Shown piece by piece: positions 5,293 to 6,628 of a stretch of DNA of 6,628 nt. Location: positions 1-6,628 of the forward strand of contig JAITAW010000302.1 of NCBI GenBank assembly GCA_031283905.1, written 5' to 3'. Under the pieces are notes generated by a model. It ran no database searches, was not told where the DNA came from, and was given only the letters and a program-made list of their open reading frames with translations. Numbering within the stretch: position 1 is the stretch's first letter; every line of letters begins with the position of its first letter. Source of the stretch: Treponema sp. (GTDB lineage Bacteria > Spirochaetota > Spirochaetia > Treponematales > Breznakiellaceae). A program made the position numbers and the translations under genes.

Positions 5293-6063
5293 TCATGAGG
5301 AACTGACAAGCTCAGCAACGCCCGTTTTTATACTAAATACTCTAAGGTAAACATCATAAACGCCGGACCCTGTCCATCTGTTGTTTGAATCGACTGTTGT
5401 GACAAATTCGCGCTCCGTTACAGAGAGTTTCACGGTTGCGGAATGAGGCGTTGAAAGAGAAAATATTACGTGGTTCGTACAGCCGCTGTCCGCTCCGGCG
5501 ATAACTCCATCCCGGGACAATTCCCCCGGCGCGGTTTGTCCTACTGGAAAAATGAACCTCCCCGCCCTCCAGGTCGGGGTATCTTGTAAGCGTTACATCA
5601 TTTACGAGGTTCGTTCTGTTTTGAAGGAACCGCTCTGGAAGCCCGGCCAAGATTTTCTGTCAGGATCGTTACCGGGGGGATAGTAAGGATTGGAGGGAGC
5701 AAGCTCTGTTGCCGGATCAAGCGCTGTTGCGTCATCAAAGTCTATGGTTGCCGCTCCCGCTGTAAAACTTACGGAATTCACCCTATAATAGTGTTCTCCG
5801 TCTCCCTCCGGCATCACAAATACCGCGAATGTCCCGCTTTCCCTCCAACGAGTATGCATGGAGCGATATACCAGCGGGATGGTCAACGTGTAGTATGAAC
5901 TTGAACTACTGTATGAAACGTCATCATTTGACAAATGGGTTCCCGCGACAAAACCCGTCTGTGTTATCGCATCATCAGATGTTGCTCCAACGGGAAAATA
6001 CCTATTGAGCCGCCGCTCCTTTCCGTTTATGGTCCGGTTGACCGTAGTTTTTTTGATAATGTT
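5293..6063 (-). pseudogene. Broken gene for a repeat-containing surface/secreted protein
   Basis: Three overlapping minus-strand frames join into one protein of about 255 residues. The first runs NRYFPVGATSDDAITQTGFV through LTIPLVYRSMHTRWRESGTF to YYPPGNDPDR. The second carries LAGLPERFLQNRTNLVNDVT and GGEVHF. The third carries PVGQTAPGELSRDGVIAGAD and NNRWTGSGVYDVYL, ending AELVSSS at TGA. The joins need one extra A in the A4 tract at 5653-5656 and one fewer T in the T5 tract at 5548-5552 (minus-strand bases). Two segments share the pattern RWxxSGxFxV / RWTGSGxYxVYL, suggesting repeated beta-sandwich modules like those of treponemal surface proteins. No start codon, signal peptide or lipobox is found at the front. 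A7 at 6048-6054 may hide a third shift. The gene is probably inactive; sequencing error at the tracts is the alternative. Confidence 0.6.
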
Positions 6064-6084
6064 TTAGTACCATTATCTTTATAG

Positions 6085-6112
6085 ATTCTATCAGCATTTT
6101 TTATTCTGTTAA
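6085..6112 (-). promoter_or_regulatory. Promoter-like sequence upstream of the broken surface gene
   Basis: On the minus strand, TTAACA (6112-6107) and TAGAAT (6090-6085) are 16 bases apart, each one base from consensus. It lies in an AT-rich spacer where matches arise by chance, but it is placed and oriented to serve the gene at 5293-6063. Confidence 0.3.
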
Positions 6113-6140
6113 GTGTTTTTGTTCTTTTTTTTTAAATTTC

Positions 6141-6171
6141 AAAAATTATTGCGCATAACGTCTTTGTTACG
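6141..6171 (-). terminator. Weak terminator-like hairpin at the end of the right-hand gene
   Basis: On the minus strand CGTAAC-AAAGAC-GTTATG (6171-6154) can form a 6-bp stem with one G-T pair, overlapping the stop codon at 6169-6167. A T5 run follows about eight bases later (6145-6141). The stem is short and the T-run is distant, so this is a weak call. Confidence 0.22.
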
Positions 6172-6628
6172 GAATGAATGCGGCAACGAGCGGACCTCGC
6201 GGCCCCTTTTTACGCCTGATGAAAAAGGATGCGTGTAAACCGTAGGGGCTTACGGGATCCACATCGCTTCCGGTTACGTAGATCAGCCTGACGCCCAACT
6301 CGTGCCGTCCCACCAAATAGGTTTCCGCCATGACCTGCGCCGCGGGCTTTCCGGCCGGGGTCAACGTGGCGTCATGGGGTTTCAGTCCCAGACTCACAAT
6401 ATCCGCGTCCGTGAGAGGCGGCTCAAGAAAGTAGCGTTTCTTGACGTCCCGCATTTCCGCGGCGAGCGCGTTGAAGGCTTCACGGCGCCGCGCGGTCGCC
6501 ACGGGCGTACGGGTGGTCTCGTTTTTCGCCGCGTCCAGCGCGGTTTCCGCGCCGCCGGCGAGGGCCGCTAGTTTCTCCGCGACCGCCGCCGGAATGTTCC
6601 ACGCGCCCGCGTTTATCGCGACAACCGC
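6167..6628 (-). CDS. C-terminal part of a treponemal family protein of unknown function (partial)
   Basis: The frame is open from the right edge to TAA (6169-6167), giving 153 residues with the start outside the window. It shows an alanine-rich helical part (residues 12-60, e.g. AAVAEKLAALAGGAETAL). The core motif KKRYFLEPPLTDADI follows, then LGLKPHDATLTP, a beta-rich part with HELGVRLIYVTG, and a terminal FFIRRKKGPRGPLVAAFIP. I recall this layout from many paralogous hypothetical proteins of host-associated treponemes, some with a fibronectin-III-like C-terminal fold. No catalytic motif is visible. In relatives as I remember them, some 20-30 residues (an ...SGKTAYF...EN.GKK block) separate RRKK from GPWGP. 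Here the two are joined directly, which suggests a small in-frame deletion. The reading frame and GC-rich codon use indicate a real coding gene. Its function is unknown. Confidence 0.7.
   Translation of the reverse strand, partial: AVVAINAGAWNIPAAVAEKLAALAGGAETALDAAKNETTRTPVATARRREAFNALAAEMRDVKKRYFLEPPLTDADIVSLGLKPHDATLTPAGKPAAQVMAETYLVGRHELGVRLIYVTGSDVDPVSPYGLHASFFIRRKKGPRGPLVAAFIP

Noticed and set aside
6061..6166. Minus-strand stretch translating to ...NRIKNADRIYKDNGTKTLSKK that could precede the surface gene through the A7 tract
   Set aside because: The frame has no start codon after its upstream stop and no signal peptide, and in such AT-rich sequence a 30-codon open stretch is weak evidence.
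1..6628. CRISPR arrays, tRNA or rRNA genes, retron or diversity-generating elements
   Set aside because: No regularly spaced repeats, tRNA-like or rRNA sequence, or reverse transcriptase motifs were found.

Overview
The window looks like a piece of a host-associated spirochaete chromosome, most likely a Treponema of the termite-gut or rumen type. This rests mainly on the right end. The partial gene at 6167-6628 and the remnant at 4980-5147 belong to a protein family that I recall, without a search, from such treponemes (core motifs KKRYFLEPPLTDADI, LGLKPHDAT and a terminal GPxGP..IP). The broken gene at 5293-6063 resembles their repeat-rich surface proteins. The genus is an inference.

Left end (1-713, + strand): the edge of a prophage. 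It holds the last 48 residues of a phage tail-associated protein, then about 180 bases with no open frame but several nested complementary segments (a candidate structured RNA, 184-303). Next comes a D12-class DNA adenine methylase that stops after about 127 residues, before its catalytic DPPY motif. The prophage therefore seems to end in a broken gene. From about 714 to 1116 there is a short minus-strand gene-start fragment, then AT-rich sequence with a perfect 9-bp hairpin at 1047-1072.

Middle (1117-4931, all minus strand): a very AT-rich gene for a YhfC-type intramembrane protease has a strong ribosome binding site and a GC-rich 45-codon open frame directly upstream. Upstream of that is a large GC-rich hybrid histidine kinase: membrane anchor, extracytoplasmic Cache sensor, second membrane segment, HAMP, HisKA, HATPase and two receiver domains. 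The kinase has a recognisable promoter, and its ribosome binding site favours a GTG start at 4875.

Right end (4980-6628, minus strand): a decaying region. It contains a frameshifted C-terminal scrap of the 6167-6628 family, a surface-protein gene broken by at least two single-base indels, and the C-terminal part of a gene of that family which seems to lack an internal block that the nearby scrap still carries.

No classical defence island, CRISPR array, tRNA or rRNA was seen. Apart from possible co-transcription of the 45-codon frame with the protease, nothing shows that the genes share a pathway. The part most likely to be undescribed is the structured segment between the phage tail gene and the methylase.
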